A stretch of DNA of 64,000 nucleotides from Flavobacterium kingsejongi (GCF_003076475.1 NZ_CP020919.1:4154001-4218000), one strand, 5' to 3'. Positions 51,991-61,334 are shown, numbered from the stretch's first letter. Translations and numbers: made by a program. Notes: generated by a model not told the origin, from the sequence alone.

Positions 51991-53727
51991 ATGGCAGATT
52001 CAAAACCAATAGATAATACTACATCAAGTATAGAAGTATTTCAGCTCAGTTCCGTCCCGGTGCCGGTGATGGAAGAAATTAAAAGTCGATCTGGATGGAT
52101 GAATTTTGGATCAAACAATTGCCACTATAATTATATTTTGGACAGATACTACGGAAGTCCTACCAATAAAACAATTATTGATTCGTACTCTGACTTTATT
52201 TGCGGAAAAGCTATCACAGCCCCGGATAGGTCTATGAAGCCGGATCAATATGCACAAATGCTTTCAATCATAAAGCTATCGGACCATAGAAACATTTGCA
52301 CGGATCTTTCAATATTTAATGAATGTTGTTTCGAGGTCATACTTTCAAAGTCCACTGATGACGTTGTAGAGATAAACCATTTACCAAAACAAAATGTAGT
52401 CCCAGGATTGCCTAATAGTAACGGGGTAATAACAGATTACTGGTTCTCATATAATTGGAGTAAACTAAGAGATTACCCTGCAGTAAAAATACCCGTGTTT
52501 GATATTAAAACTAAAGTAAAAAAAACAATTTTCATCATTAAGCCGTACCAACCTGGTAAAGTATTTTTTAATGTACCTACTTATTTCGCGGGTTTACGTG
52601 CTGCTTACTCAGAGGAACAGCTTGAAATCTATTACAACAACCACATTGACAACGGACTTTCATTCGGACACATTATTAATATCGTTGGAGATGCTGAGGA
52701 AGAGGTTAAAAAAGCGCATATAAAGGAAGTTAAAAAGCAATTGACGGGGGCTAATAACGCGGGAAAGGTAGTGATATCTTACAATTCAGATAAGGATAAT
52801 AAAACGACTGTAGAAGCCTTAGAAGTAAGCGAAGCGCACAAACAATATGAGTTTTTATCAAACAATTCGAAACAGCAAATAATGATATCTCATCGGGTAA
52901 CCTCTCCTATTCTATTTGGAATCAAAGATAATACAGGTTTTGGAAATAATGCTGAAGAAATGAAAACGGCATTTGATCACTTGATGAAAATGGTAATATC
53001 TCCTAAGCAAAATCTTATTTTAGAAGGATATAAGGACGTTTTGAAGAAAAATGATATCAGTCTTAGTCTTGAAATAGATCAGTTAGATTTGAATGATGTC
53101 GTGGTTCCTGAAGCCGCCTCTGCCGAAACATCAGCCGTTGAAATGAGTAGCCAGAATTCAGTTGATGAAATTTCGGACTACTTAATTGAACTAGGGGAAG
53201 TAGAAGATTTGGATGAATGGCAATGTATTTCAACCGAAGAAATTTCAGAACATCATATTTTGAATGACAAATTGATAAATCTGGCAAAAGTTCCAAGTAG
53301 TTTCCCAAATGCAGGCAGCGAGCAAGACAATGATTTATTTAAGATCCGATATTCATACGCGCCAAACAGAAGCCACGACAAAACCAGAACGTTTTGTAAA
53401 AAAATGGTAGAAGCCGGAAAGGTCTATCGAATAGAGGACATTAACCTCGCCAGTGATAAAGTAGTCAATCCCGGCTTTGGCCCTCATGGCGCGGACAAAT
53501 ACGACATACTTCTCTATAAAGGAGGTCCGCGTTGCCGTCATTTCTGGATGCGTAAAATTTATATGCGTAAAACCAATAAAAATATTTCGGTTAATGAAGC
53601 GCTAAAAATAATTAATGAATTAGAGCCAGCCGATCGATCAAAAGTGAGGCTTCCTGTTAATGATAAAAAGGTTGCGATGCTTCCGGATGATATGCCAAAC
53701 AATGGATTTTTGAACCCAAAAAAATAA
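51991..53727 (+). CDS. Phage portal protein with C-terminal extension
   Basis: Portal-like protein of 578 residues. Residues about 60-385 fit a Bacteroidetes phage portal (IDSYSDFICGKAIT, FIIKPYQPGKVFFNVPTYFAGLRAAY, SHRVTSPILFGIKDNTGFGNNAEEMKTAF). An Ala/Ser/Glu linker near 385-400 leads to a second domain of about 150 residues (FKIRYSYAPNRSHDKTRTFCKKMV, ADKYDILLYKGGPRCRHFWMRKIYMRK) with Cys/His residues, possibly metal-binding or a structural plug. Forms the DNA entry ring of the head in an intact phage. Five bases after the small gene, 4 bp before the DUF6712 gene. Confidence 0.8.
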   Translation: MADSKPIDNTTSSIEVFQLSSVPVPVMEEIKSRSGWMNFGSNNCHYNYILDRYYGSPTNKTIIDSYSDFICGKAITAPDRSMKPDQYAQMLSIIKLSDHRNICTDLSIFNECCFEVILSKSTDDVVEINHLPKQNVVPGLPNSNGVITDYWFSYNWSKLRDYPAVKIPVFDIKTKVKKTIFIIKPYQPGKVFFNVPTYFAGLRAAYSEEQLEIYYNNHIDNGLSFGHIINIVGDAEEEVKKAHIKEVKKQLTGANNAGKVVISYNSDKDNKTTVEALEVSEAHKQYEFLSNNSKQQIMISHRVTSPILFGIKDNTGFGNNAEEMKTAFDHLMKMVISPKQNLILEGYKDVLKKNDISLSLEIDQLDLNDVVVPEAASAETSAVEMSSQNSVDEISDYLIELGEVEDLDEWQCISTEEISEHHILNDKLINLAKVPSSFPNAGSEQDNDLFKIRYSYAPNRSHDKTRTFCKKMVEAGKVYRIEDINLASDKVVNPGFGPHGADKYDILLYKGGPRCRHFWMRKIYMRKTNKNISVNEALKIINELEPADRSKVRLPVNDKKVAMLPDDMPNNGFLNPKK

Positions 53728-53731
53728 TCAG

Positions 53732-54205
53732 ATGGTTTACTTATTAGAAGAAATCGATTTAAAAGCCGAAACAATAATTGGCGGTAATGTTGACATTGAT
53801 AAATTACGTGTATGCATGCAAGATGCTCAACTTTTGGATTTAGAACCATTGATTGGACATTCACTTTATCGTAAAATAGAAAATGAATATGAAGCCGGTT
53901 TAAACGGTGATTATAAAACATTGTATGATGACTATCTAAAACCATATTTGATCCATTCTACTGTAAAAAACTACCTCGCTATTGGGGCATACATGATTGA
54001 TAATGCAGGTATTTATAAACACTCAGCTGAAAATACCGAATCAGTTACCCGAAATGAATTAGACTACATCTACAAGTCTGAAAAATCAAAATGCGATGTA
54101 TATGCACAACGTATGGAAAGATGGCTTTGTAAAAACAGGCTCCCTGAATGGTTAAAAGATCGATGTAATACTGTAAAAGTAAATAACGGAAGTTGGTATT
54201 TCTAA
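53732..54205 (+). CDS. DUF6712 phage protein (head-tail connector-like)
   Basis: Protein of 157 residues matching DUF6712: LLEEIDLKAETIIGGNVDIDKLRVCMQDAQLLDLEPLIGHSLYRKI, LIHSTVKNYLAIGAYMIDNAGIYKHSAENTESVT and WLKDRCNTVK. All-helical, presumably a connector or neck component attached below the portal. Directly follows the portal gene (4 bp), consistent with a morphogenesis operon. Confidence 0.75.
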   Translation: MVYLLEEIDLKAETIIGGNVDIDKLRVCMQDAQLLDLEPLIGHSLYRKIENEYEAGLNGDYKTLYDDYLKPYLIHSTVKNYLAIGAYMIDNAGIYKHSAENTESVTRNELDYIYKSEKSKCDVYAQRMERWLCKNRLPEWLKDRCNTVKVNNGSWYF

Positions 54206-54216
54206 ACACAGAAAAT

Positions 54217-54333
54217 ATGAAAGCAAAAATTGACAAGCGTACCCTTGAAAATGAAATTAAACTGAAAATATTTTTAAGCAAAAAACAAGATAATGGCACA
54301 ACAAATAATAAATGTCGGGAACTCTCCAAATGA
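54217..54333 (+). CDS. Possible 38-residue phage ORF overlapping the tail-fibre start
   Basis: ATG 54217 to TGA 54331-54333, basic and Lys-rich (KAKIDKRTLENEIKLKIFLSKKQ). It overlaps the first 41 bp of the fibre gene in another frame. May be translated as a coupling ORF, or be chance. I have no family evidence. Confidence 0.3.
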   Translation: MKAKIDKRTLENEIKLKIFLSKKQDNGTTNNKCRELSK

Positions 54334-56512
54334 TTATACTGGCGATAGAAACAGAAATGCATTTATAAAAAGTAATTCAAATTTTACTGAATTATATAAT
54401 GCCATATCTAACATTGCGAATGAAAACAATGCTATTCTATCAATCGGAGATCTAACACTCGTCGGTAATATCCTAACTATTCCGGCTCCGGTACTTTGGA
54501 AAATAAATGGTAACGGATATATAAAAAATACTGCAACTGTATTCGATATCCCATTTGCTGCCCCAGGTAAATCACGTATTGATATTTTAGTTGTAAATAC
54601 ATTTTCGGGAATTGAAAGGATATCCGGATCTGAGAGTGAAGGAATAGCTTTCAGGCCGAATACGCCAATCAATACATTACGGATTACTGAAATCACTATA
54701 ACCGACAATTCAATTAGCCAACCAACAGATCCGGAAATTGGAAATAAGTATATTCCGAAAATTGAAAAGGGAGAAATTAATTTTACTACTCCCGGAATTG
54801 TTAGCGCAATTTCATTCTTTGAAAGGACAACTATTCGTTTTACAAATAATACCACGTCCGTATCAGGTGTTTCTTTTATTGCAGATCTTTCCAATATTTA
54901 TGACGGTATATTATTCACATTTATTAACTCAGGAACTGTGAATATTACATTAAAGAATAATGCTGCAGGTGACTTTGTAAAGTTTTTCAATAATGCTGCG
55001 GGTGACATTATTATCCCACCTTCTGGCATAGCTCAGTATAGGTATTCAGCAGGGCAAAATAGACTGGAATTATTATCTAATGGTACTCAAAATTTAGAAA
55101 GTGTATTAACAGCCGGAAGTACAACAACAAAAACAGCTGAATTCACAGGAACCGGATGTCACACAACCATTACTGGTAATGGGGTATTTGCCCAGGCAAA
55201 TAGTGGAAATGAATACATCGGAGTAAGAAGAAATTTAATTCAAATCGCAAAAGGTGCTGGTACATTAAATATAGCCGGGATTTCTGGTGGATTCACCGGA
55301 AATAAAAATCAGTCATTTCAAAATAAAAATGGGGATATAGCCCTTTTAGCCGACATATATGATAATATCAATGGGTTGAACCTGATAGCTAACCAAGCAG
55401 CACAGGAAGTCTATTTGCAAAATGGTTCCGGAGACACTCTGGCCACATTGAACGTTGCTTTTTTAAATAATGAGGGCACGACTTTCTTTTATAATGATGC
55501 GACGGAAATGTTGGAGCTAAGAAATGATGCTGGGGAAATACTATCGGAGGTACCCGTGTCGGCATTTGTTTCTAACCTGGCAAAAAGCATTGCGTTTAAT
55601 GGCGGCAACCCTTATTTATTAGAACTCCGCGATACTGAGGGGCATCCGATATCTTCTGTAATACTATCAATCGGAAACATCACCGGCTTGCAATCTTACC
55701 TTAATGGGATCGACGATGTTAATTTGGCGCAATACAACTCGATCAATACTTTGCAAGCAAACAAAGTTGATACGAACGGCGGCAATGCGATTCCGGGATC
55801 AATATGGAACATTGTTTCAGTACAATCCAATGGGCTTGGAGGCGTTCCCTATGAAGATACCCCTGCAGCTGTGGGTGATATCAGTTTGATCATGGCCAGA
55901 AGCCTCAATACTTCAAAGTGGATTCCGGCAAATGCTATTTCTGTAAAAACATACCTGGGATTGAATCAGGTAATGAATGAGCAACAGGTAGTGTCCGGAG
56001 GCTTTCCCGGTTGGGGTGGGAATCTTATCCGTATTGGATGGGACGGGAGCCAATTAAAAGCAATGGTGGATAGCGTACAATTAGGTACCATTTTTACTTC
56101 GACCAACCCTGATCCGGGGACGGTAAGAACCACAGGCAACCAAACTATACAAGGTCAAAAAATATTTGAAAACGAATTAAGGACTACAAACTCTATTGTC
56201 GCGCCAGTTTTAAAAACAATCGCGAATCCTAATGCAACGGATTCCCGGTCTTGGTCTGTTCAGGGAGATTCCCAAGCATATGGGGATTTTGCTATTAGCA
56301 GGCAAATTAGTAACAGCTCAGGTTCTTATGTTCCCGAAATGTATTGTAATCCGGACGGAAACTGGGGATTTGGGACTGTTAATCCTGCAGTCAAGCTCGA
56401 CGTCGTCGGATCAATAAGAACTAATACTGAAGTGAGCTCTGCATCGCTGAGGACAGGTAAATTAGTTTTTCGAAATACTATAGGTAATCCTGATACCCGA
56501 GAGCATTTATAG
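54293..56512 (+). CDS. Phage tail-fibre protein, N-terminal part to an in-frame amber stop
   Basis: 739 residues rich in Asn, Gly, Thr and Ser, as in beta-structured fibres: MAQQIINVGNSPNDYTGD start, repeated loops such as FFERTTIRFTNNTTSVSGVSF, FVKFFNNAAGDIIIPPSGIAQYRY, and a WGFGTVNPAVKLDVVGSIRT segment common near fibre C termini in Bacteroidetes phages. Ends at TAG 56510-56512, beyond which the same frame continues open to 57046 (see next entry). The codon before the stop is Leu (TTA), and CAG to TAG would restore full length of about 917 residues. Presumed host-recognition protein. Confidence 0.75.
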   Translation: MAQQIINVGNSPNDYTGDRNRNAFIKSNSNFTELYNAISNIANENNAILSIGDLTLVGNILTIPAPVLWKINGNGYIKNTATVFDIPFAAPGKSRIDILVVNTFSGIERISGSESEGIAFRPNTPINTLRITEITITDNSISQPTDPEIGNKYIPKIEKGEINFTTPGIVSAISFFERTTIRFTNNTTSVSGVSFIADLSNIYDGILFTFINSGTVNITLKNNAAGDFVKFFNNAAGDIIIPPSGIAQYRYSAGQNRLELLSNGTQNLESVLTAGSTTTKTAEFTGTGCHTTITGNGVFAQANSGNEYIGVRRNLIQIAKGAGTLNIAGISGGFTGNKNQSFQNKNGDIALLADIYDNINGLNLIANQAAQEVYLQNGSGDTLATLNVAFLNNEGTTFFYNDATEMLELRNDAGEILSEVPVSAFVSNLAKSIAFNGGNPYLLELRDTEGHPISSVILSIGNITGLQSYLNGIDDVNLAQYNSINTLQANKVDTNGGNAIPGSIWNIVSVQSNGLGGVPYEDTPAAVGDISLIMARSLNTSKWIPANAISVKTYLGLNQVMNEQQVVSGGFPGWGGNLIRIGWDGSQLKAMVDSVQLGTIFTSTNPDPGTVRTTGNQTIQGQKIFENELRTTNSIVAPVLKTIANPNATDSRSWSVQGDSQAYGDFAISRQISNSSGSYVPEMYCNPDGNWGFGTVNPAVKLDVVGSIRTNTEVSSASLRTGKLVFRNTIGNPDTREHL

Positions 56513-57046
56513 GTTGCCAACTATAGCTTCACAGGCACTTTTGATACGATTGTCCGAGTTGATCAGAACAGCCCTAATCTTTTGGTACACAGTATACACC
56601 CTGACGGATACTGCTATTATCAGAGACCGGTATCGGTGCCTGCCGCAATTACGCAAGATCATGCGGTTAATCTTGGTCAAGTAATTCTAAAAAAGGATTT
56701 CGCCTGGACAAACTTAACTCCAACCAATCTGCCGGGCAACTTCACAGTAAACGCTTTCAGATATCGCGTTAAGGAAAACACGTTTATCCTGGATATCAAC
56801 ATCACCCAAACCGGACTTGGTTCAACTAATGCGTATGTAGTAATCGGAACTATTCCAAGTGGGATTTTGGATCCTGAGAAATTTATCCGAATCTCATTAA
56901 CCGATTACGAAATCTCTATTAAAGGATTAGTCGGCTGTTACATTCAAGATAACATGGTTCACATCCGCGTTCAGGATGTCACCTATGAACCTACGGCCAA
57001 TGTTTACAGACTTCGAGCTCCCTTACCAAATGCATTACTAACCTAA
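56513..57046 (+). pseudogene. 3' part of the tail-fibre gene after the amber codon
   Basis: Same frame as the fibre gene, open from the codon after TAG to TAA 57044-57046: VANYSFTGTFDTIVRVDQNSP, then HSIHPDGYCYYQRPVSVPAAITQDHAVNLGQV, NFTVNAFRYRVKENTFILDINITQTG and YEPTANVYRLRAPLPNALLT. A separate ORF could start at TTG/ATG-like codons near 56582, but the continuity argues for one original gene. The distal, receptor-binding tip of the fibre would be lost by termination at the amber codon. Confidence 0.7.
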
Positions 57047-57057
57047 AACCTTTATCA

Positions 57058-57435
57058 ATGAATTTATCAGAACATTTTACACTAAAAGAATTTGAATGCC
57101 ACGATGGCAGCGTAACACCTAAGGAAATATTACCTCATCTCATTGAGTTAGTAGCCAACTTGGAAGTACTTCGGGAGGATATCGGTGTGGCAATAACCAT
57201 CAATAGCGGGTACCGTTCCCCTTCTTACAATAAAAAGATAGGTGGCGCTCTAAATAGTCAACATCCGAAAGGGAATGCCGGTGATATTCGCGCCAAAGGT
57301 TTTACACCAAAGCAACTTGCGGATAGAATTGAAAAATTAATTGCTTCCGGAAAAATGAAACAGGGCGGTATCGGAATTTACAAGACATTTACTCACTATG
57401 ATATACGCGGGACTAAAGCCCGTTGGAATGGATGA
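57058..57435 (+). CDS. Phage endolysin, peptidase M15-type
   Basis: Peptidoglycan peptidase of 125 residues. Metallopeptidase M15 zinc site: His69 and Asp76 in SQHPKGNAGDIRAKG, His113 in FTHYDIRG; substrate-binding SGYRSPSYNKKIG. The start MNLSEHFTLKEFECHD is typical of phage D-Ala-D-Ala carboxypeptidase-type endolysins. Its TGA overlaps the holin ATG (ATGA). Forms the lysis cassette with the holin and lipoprotein genes that follow. Confidence 0.9.
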   Translation: MNLSEHFTLKEFECHDGSVTPKEILPHLIELVANLEVLREDIGVAITINSGYRSPSYNKKIGGALNSQHPKGNAGDIRAKGFTPKQLADRIEKLIASGKMKQGGIGIYKTFTHYDIRGTKARWNG

Positions 57436-57806
57436 AAGATTTTTTAACCCAAATATGGCAAGATTACTCCCAGGAGATAAAAGAAGGCTTTATGTTTTCA
57501 CTATTTGTAATGTTTGGGGTAATCGTAAGAGTGATTAAAGGAATTTACTCAGGAACTAAGCTTACTTTTTTTTGGTTCATGTCAGAAGCTGTATTCGGTT
57601 TTTTCATAGCTATAATAGGGTATGCAATATTCGATCAGTTTTTTCATCTAAAACAGTTTTTGATTTATGCGATATGTGCTTTTATGAGTTCCAATAGCAA
57701 AATAATACAAAAAAAGATGGAAGAGGTATTGGTCGCAATATTTGATGCTGCGAAATTAGGAGCTAAAGAATTGATTGATGCTCTTGTCGATAAAGTAAAA
57801 CGATAA
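57432..57806 (+). CDS. Holin-like membrane protein
   Basis: Membrane protein of 124 residues with three hydrophobic helices (near 20-38, 45-67 and 73-90), a short charged N terminus and a Lys/Asp-rich C-terminal helix (AAKLGAKELIDALVDKVKR). Overlaps the endolysin stop by 4 bp (ATGA, start at 57432). Position and topology fit a class-type holin that releases the endolysin; no family is named. Translational coupling to the endolysin is likely. Confidence 0.7.
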   Translation: MKDFLTQIWQDYSQEIKEGFMFSLFVMFGVIVRVIKGIYSGTKLTFFWFMSEAVFGFFIAIIGYAIFDQFFHLKQFLIYAICAFMSSNSKIIQKKMEEVLVAIFDAAKLGAKELIDALVDKVKR

Positions 57807-57817
57807 TAAAAAAAATT

Positions 57818-58345
57818 ATGAAAAATATATTATATTTTTTTATGTTGATTACCGCTACTGGATGCGGCACAACTAAAGTAGTCAAGGAAAAAAGAGAAGA
57901 ACAAAAGGAAGTAATTGTAAATACTGACCGTATAACAACAATTGAGCGGAATAAAGCGATTATAGATAGTTTGAAATTTAAAATTGCTCAAAGCCAAACC
58001 GGTGATCAAAAATTTGATAGTGCTGTGAATTCTGCAGTCAGTAAAATTCTTTCAAATCTAAACTCTTCAAAATCATCCGGTGATAACTCATATCAATTGA
58101 AGTACGATGATGTCTTAAAAGAGCTACGTGCGTTAATTAAAGTGGGCCCCACAGATAATCAGACAACAATAAACAACGCGACAGTGCATACTAAAGAAAT
58201 TATTAAAGATACTCGGGAAATACCTGTGAAATATATGCCTAAATGGGTTGTAATGCTTTCATGTTTCGGGGGCTGTTGCGTAATAGCTGCTACTGGTTTT
58301 TTAATATACAGGGTATCCCGATGGATGAGACCAAAATTAGCATAA
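57818..58345 (+). CDS. Lipoprotein with C-terminal transmembrane helix, probable unimolecular spanin
   Basis: 175 residues. N-terminal lipobox near MLITATGC (Cys16), then a hydrophilic span of about 120 residues with helix propensity (KEKREEQKEVIVNTDRI, SDGN-containing linker), and a single transmembrane helix near 142-164 (WVVMLSCFGGCCVIAATGFLI) with a basic tail. Outer-membrane lipid anchor plus inner-membrane anchor in one chain is the topology of u-spanins such as T1 gp11, which fuse the two membranes in the last lysis step. Directly after endolysin and holin (12 bp). Sequence similarity cannot be shown, as spanins diverge quickly. Confidence 0.65.
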   Translation: MKNILYFFMLITATGCGTTKVVKEKREEQKEVIVNTDRITTIERNKAIIDSLKFKIAQSQTGDQKFDSAVNSAVSKILSNLNSSKSSGDNSYQLKYDDVLKELRALIKVGPTDNQTTINNATVHTKEIIKDTREIPVKYMPKWVVMLSCFGGCCVIAATGFLIYRVSRWMRPKLA

Positions 58346-58381
58346 AAAAAACCGCTCCCAATTATTGAGAGCGGTTTTTTT
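58343..58381. terminator. Bidirectional intrinsic terminator
   Basis: Stem ACCGCTC/GAGCGGT with flanking A7 and T7 between the lysis cassette and the convergent integrase gene. Confidence 0.88.
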
Positions 58382-59588
58382 ATGCGAATTCGTTACGTAT
58401 AGATTTCAATCTTTCATTCTGCCGGGCCTTCTCCCCAACTGCGTAATGGTTTTCAATCATTTTTGTAGATTTATGATTTGCCATTGCGGCCGCATCATTC
58501 ATGGATAACATTTCAGTAGTTTCGTCCAAATTTAAATGCTTCAATGAATAAAAATCAGCGGTTATATTCAATTTTTCTTTCACATGTACATTCCATCGCC
58601 TGCCTATTTGTTCCCTCCTGATACGTTGCGGACCAGGAACCAATCCAACCGAGAAAACATAATCCTCATTGATTCCGGATAACATGACCCTTTTCCATAA
58701 ATCGACTGAAATATCTTTTATTACCCGGACTACCCATTCATAGGATGAACCTTTTTTAATTAGTACCCGGTAAGTTTGATTTTTCAGATCAACGTCTTTA
58801 ATTTTTACATCGAGTAGTTCCCGAACTCTTCCCCCAGAATGAAAGAATATCAATGTGAACCTCCAAAACTCCGGATAATTATTTCTTAAATGATCATTCA
58901 CTTTTTTTCGCTGAGAATCGGTCAGTACTTCACGTATGTTTTTTGTTTGTTTCCGTTTCGATATGTCTTTTATAATATTGCTCTCAACGGCTTCATACTC
59001 CAATAAGCAAGTATAAATTATGGACAGGTAACCCCGGTATTTATTGAATTTATGAGCCGAAAATTTATCCTTATTTTCCATGTCATCAAAAAGCAATTTG
59101 ATATTCCTACGCTTTATATCCTCAACCCGTATCAAATCATACCCCAAACGGATAGCTGCCTTTTTTAGGTGGACTAATATTTGTCTGATATCGTTTCGAG
59201 TACTATCGGCTATTTTAATTTTATTGAATGCCAATTCAAGCGCATTGCAAAATAAACTATCCGGTCCCAAATCAAATAAAGCTACCTCAGCGGATTTATT
59301 TATCATGTAAATATCTCTTATAGGATTATATCCCATATCTTCGAAAAGCTTAGGTATTTCTTTTAAATATAATTCAGCTGCTGCTTTACGCTCATCCAAA
59401 GTTTTGAATGAATTTAATTTTTTCCTGTATGGAAAACCTCTCGGGAATTTTTTTTTGAAATTGGGATCGAAGAAATAGCACTGAATGTACCAGGGTTTCT
59501 TTAAAGATGATTTGGCTGTGGTTTTTTTCCAATCTTCTGGGGAAACCCATATATCAGAATATGAGCAACCATTTAATAAATTTTTCAT
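58380..59588 (-). CDS. Phage tyrosine integrase
   Basis: Site-specific recombinase of 402 residues. The N-terminal arm/core-binding region (IKIADSTRNDIRQILVHLKKAAIRLGYDLI) precedes the catalytic domain: Arg in FHSGGRVRELLDV, Lys in IKKGSSYEW, ADFYSLKHLN (replacing the common HxLRH box), MANHKSTKMIENHY with the nucleophilic Tyr. The HxxR box is poorly conserved, so activity is uncertain. It sits at the edge of the phage genes, 110 bp from tRNA-Met, a classic integrase-at-tRNA layout. Confidence 0.88.
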   Translation of the reverse strand: MKNLLNGCSYSDIWVSPEDWKKTTAKSSLKKPWYIQCYFFDPNFKKKFPRGFPYRKKLNSFKTLDERKAAAELYLKEIPKLFEDMGYNPIRDIYMINKSAEVALFDLGPDSLFCNALELAFNKIKIADSTRNDIRQILVHLKKAAIRLGYDLIRVEDIKRRNIKLLFDDMENKDKFSAHKFNKYRGYLSIIYTCLLEYEAVESNIIKDISKRKQTKNIREVLTDSQRKKVNDHLRNNYPEFWRFTLIFFHSGGRVRELLDVKIKDVDLKNQTYRVLIKKGSSYEWVVRVIKDISVDLWKRVMLSGINEDYVFSVGLVPGPQRIRREQIGRRWNVHVKEKLNITADFYSLKHLNLDETTEMLSMNDAAAMANHKSTKMIENHYAVGEKARQNERLKSIRNEFA

Positions 59589-59659
59589 AGTTCGTGAAAT
59601 TTACATTGTCGGCTGCATTGCCGTTTGATAAATTTGCACGTTTCGAAAGTGAAGTAAAA

Positions 59660-59696
59660 AAAGCGTAACCCCTTGTTGGGAGTGGGATTACGCTTT
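59660..59696 (-). terminator. Terminator downstream of tRNA-Met
   Basis: Stem AAAGCGTAA..TTACGCTTT (minus-strand sense, with inner CCC/GGG pairs) followed by T7, directly after the tRNA 3' end. Confidence 0.85.
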
Positions 59697-59697
59697 G

Positions 59698-59771
59698 TAG
59701 CGAGAGGGAGATTTGAACTCCCGACCTCAGGGTTATGAATCCTGCGCTCTAACCGACTGAGCTACCTCGCC
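59698..59771 (-). tRNA. tRNA-Met (anticodon CAU)
   Basis: 74 nt reading GGCGAGGTAGCTCAGTCGGT at the 5' end. Acceptor stem GGCGAGG/TCTCGCT (G1-U72 and G7-U66 wobbles), D-loop AGTCGGTTA, anticodon loop TTCATAA, T arm GGGAG-TTCAAAT-CTCCC. CCA is not encoded. There is an A31-C39 mismatch at the top of the anticodon stem. CAU could be elongator Met or lysidine-modified Ile2; the D-arm and acceptor suggest elongator Met. Confidence 0.93.
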
Positions 59772-59923
59772 AAAATGTCTGCTGAACATCGCTGTTCAAT
59801 GCGGGTGCAAATATAAAACTTAATTTAAATGCTGCAAACTTAAATCCCGAAAAAATAAAAATCTTTTTTCATCCTTCAGTAACTCGCTATAGTACTGGCA
59901 TTTCCAATTGTGCTACAAAGCAT

Positions 59924-59953
59924 AAAAAACCCGGAAGATGGAACTTCCGGGTC
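59924..59953 (-). terminator. Intrinsic terminator after hisS
   Basis: Stem ACCCGGAAG/CTTCCGGGT followed by T6 in minus-strand sense, 13 bp past the hisS stop. Confidence 0.88.
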
Positions 59954-59966
59954 AACAAATATATGC

Positions 59967-61334
59967 TTATTCCAATAAATCCTGAAGTGCGGTAAAATCC
60001 AGCGCCTGCTGTTCTCCCGTGTGTAGGTTTTTTACCGTATATTTTTGGTCGTTCATCTCCTGGTCTCCCACAATTACTGCGTAAGCAATCGTGCGTTTGT
60101 CCGCATACTGGAATTGCTTGCCCAGTTTAACCGCATCAGGATACAATTCGACCTTAATACCCTGCGCCCGTAGCTTTTTAATCGCGTTCATAGCATACAA
60201 GGTCTCTTTATTGCCAAAGTTCAGGAAAATAGCCTTAGAAGTCTCTGAAACCGTTTCCGGGAATAAGCCCAACTCTTCCAATACGAGATAAATTCGATCC
60301 AGTCCAAAAGAGATCCCCACTCCACTTACATTTTTGAGTCCGAAGATACCTGTAAGGTCATCATAACGGCCACCGCCTCCAATAGAGCCCATGGCTACTC
60401 CGGCAGGTGGAGCTACTTCAAAAATGGCTCCGGTATAATAATTCAGTCCACGTGCCAGCGTCACATCAAGATCCAGGATCGAGTCGTTCATACCCAATTC
60501 GGTTACCGTCTCACAAATAAAACGCAGTTCTTCGACGCCTTTTTGTCCTTCTTCTGATTCCGCCAACAATACCGAAAGCTTTTCGATCTTTTCACTGATC
60601 GTCCCGGTAAAATTAAACAAAGGCTGTACTTTGGCAATTGCTGCTTCGGCGATCCCTTTTTCGATCATTTCTTTTTTGACACCGTCTTCCCCGATTTTAT
60701 CGAGTTTGTCCAGTGCTACTGTAAAGTCAATCAGCTTATCACTGGCCCCGATCACCTCAGCAATTCCGGACAGGATTTTACGATTGTTTATTTTTATAGT
60801 CACCCCTTTTAATCCCAGTGCCGAAAAAACACCATCATAGAGCTGTACCAATTCTACTTCCTGCCATAATGAGGTCGAACCAACGACATCGGCATCGCAT
60901 TGGTAAAACTCACGGAAACGTCCTTTTTGAGGACGATCGGCACGCCATACCGGCTGGATCTGGTACCGCTTAAAAGGGAATTCAATTTCATTTTGGTGCT
61001 GTACGACATACCGCGCAAAAGGAACGGTAAGGTCATAGCGCAAAGCTTTCTCCGAAATGTGTGCCGTTAACTTTTGGCTGTTGCGATCCGTTAAGTGCTT
61101 TTCGTCTGCTTTAGCGAGGTAATCGCCGGAATTTAATATTTTAAAAATCAACCTGTCCCCTTCTTCCCCATATTTTCCCATCAGGGTATCGGAGTTTTCA
61201 AAAGAAGGCGTTTCTATCGGCTGGAAACCGTATTTTTCGAAGTTGCTTTTGATAATCTGGATGATGTACTGGCGTTTCGCCACCTCTATCGGGGAGAAAT
61301 CGCGGGTACCTTTAGGTATGCCTGGTTTTGCCAT
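59967..61334 (-). CDS. hisS: Histidine-tRNA ligase
   Basis: Class II aminoacyl-tRNA synthetase of 455 residues. Start at [15 protein letters not shown] (ATG 61332-61334). Motif 1 region ([21 protein letters not shown]), motif 2 ([32 protein letters not shown]), the His-specific loop [19 protein letters not shown] and motif 3 [22 protein letters not shown]. The C-terminal anticodon-binding domain is complete. Full length; the extra upstream codons before this ATG are not conserved. Confidence 0.96.
   Translation of the reverse strand: MAKPGIPKGTRDFSPIEVAKRQYIIQIIKSNFEKYGFQPIETPSFENSDTLMGKYGEEGDRLIFKILNSGDYLAKADEKHLTDRNSQKLTAHISEKALRYDLTVPFARYVVQHQNEIEFPFKRYQIQPVWRADRPQKGRFREFYQCDADVVGSTSLWQEVELVQLYDGVFSALGLKGVTIKINNRKILSGIAEVIGASDKLIDFTVALDKLDKIGEDGVKKEMIEKGIAEAAIAKVQPLFNFTGTISEKIEKLSVLLAESEEGQKGVEELRFICETVTELGMNDSILDLDVTLARGLNYYTGAIFEVAPPAGVAMGSIGGGGRYDDLTGIFGLKNVSGVGISFGLDRIYLVLEELGLFPETVSETSKAIFLNFGNKETLYAMNAIKKLRAQGIKVELYPDAVKLGKQFQYADKRTIAYAVIVGDQEMNDQKYTVKNLHTGEQQALDFTALQDLLE

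Noticed and set aside
54293..57046. Diversity-generating retroelement acting on the tail fibre
   Set aside because: No reverse transcriptase gene and no near-repeat of the fibre 3' end is visible in the window.
59589..59697. The missing 3' half of ada at the right end of the mobile region
   Set aside because: The 110 bp between integrase and tRNA holds only a promoter-like stretch and the tRNA terminator, with no alkyltransferase coding.
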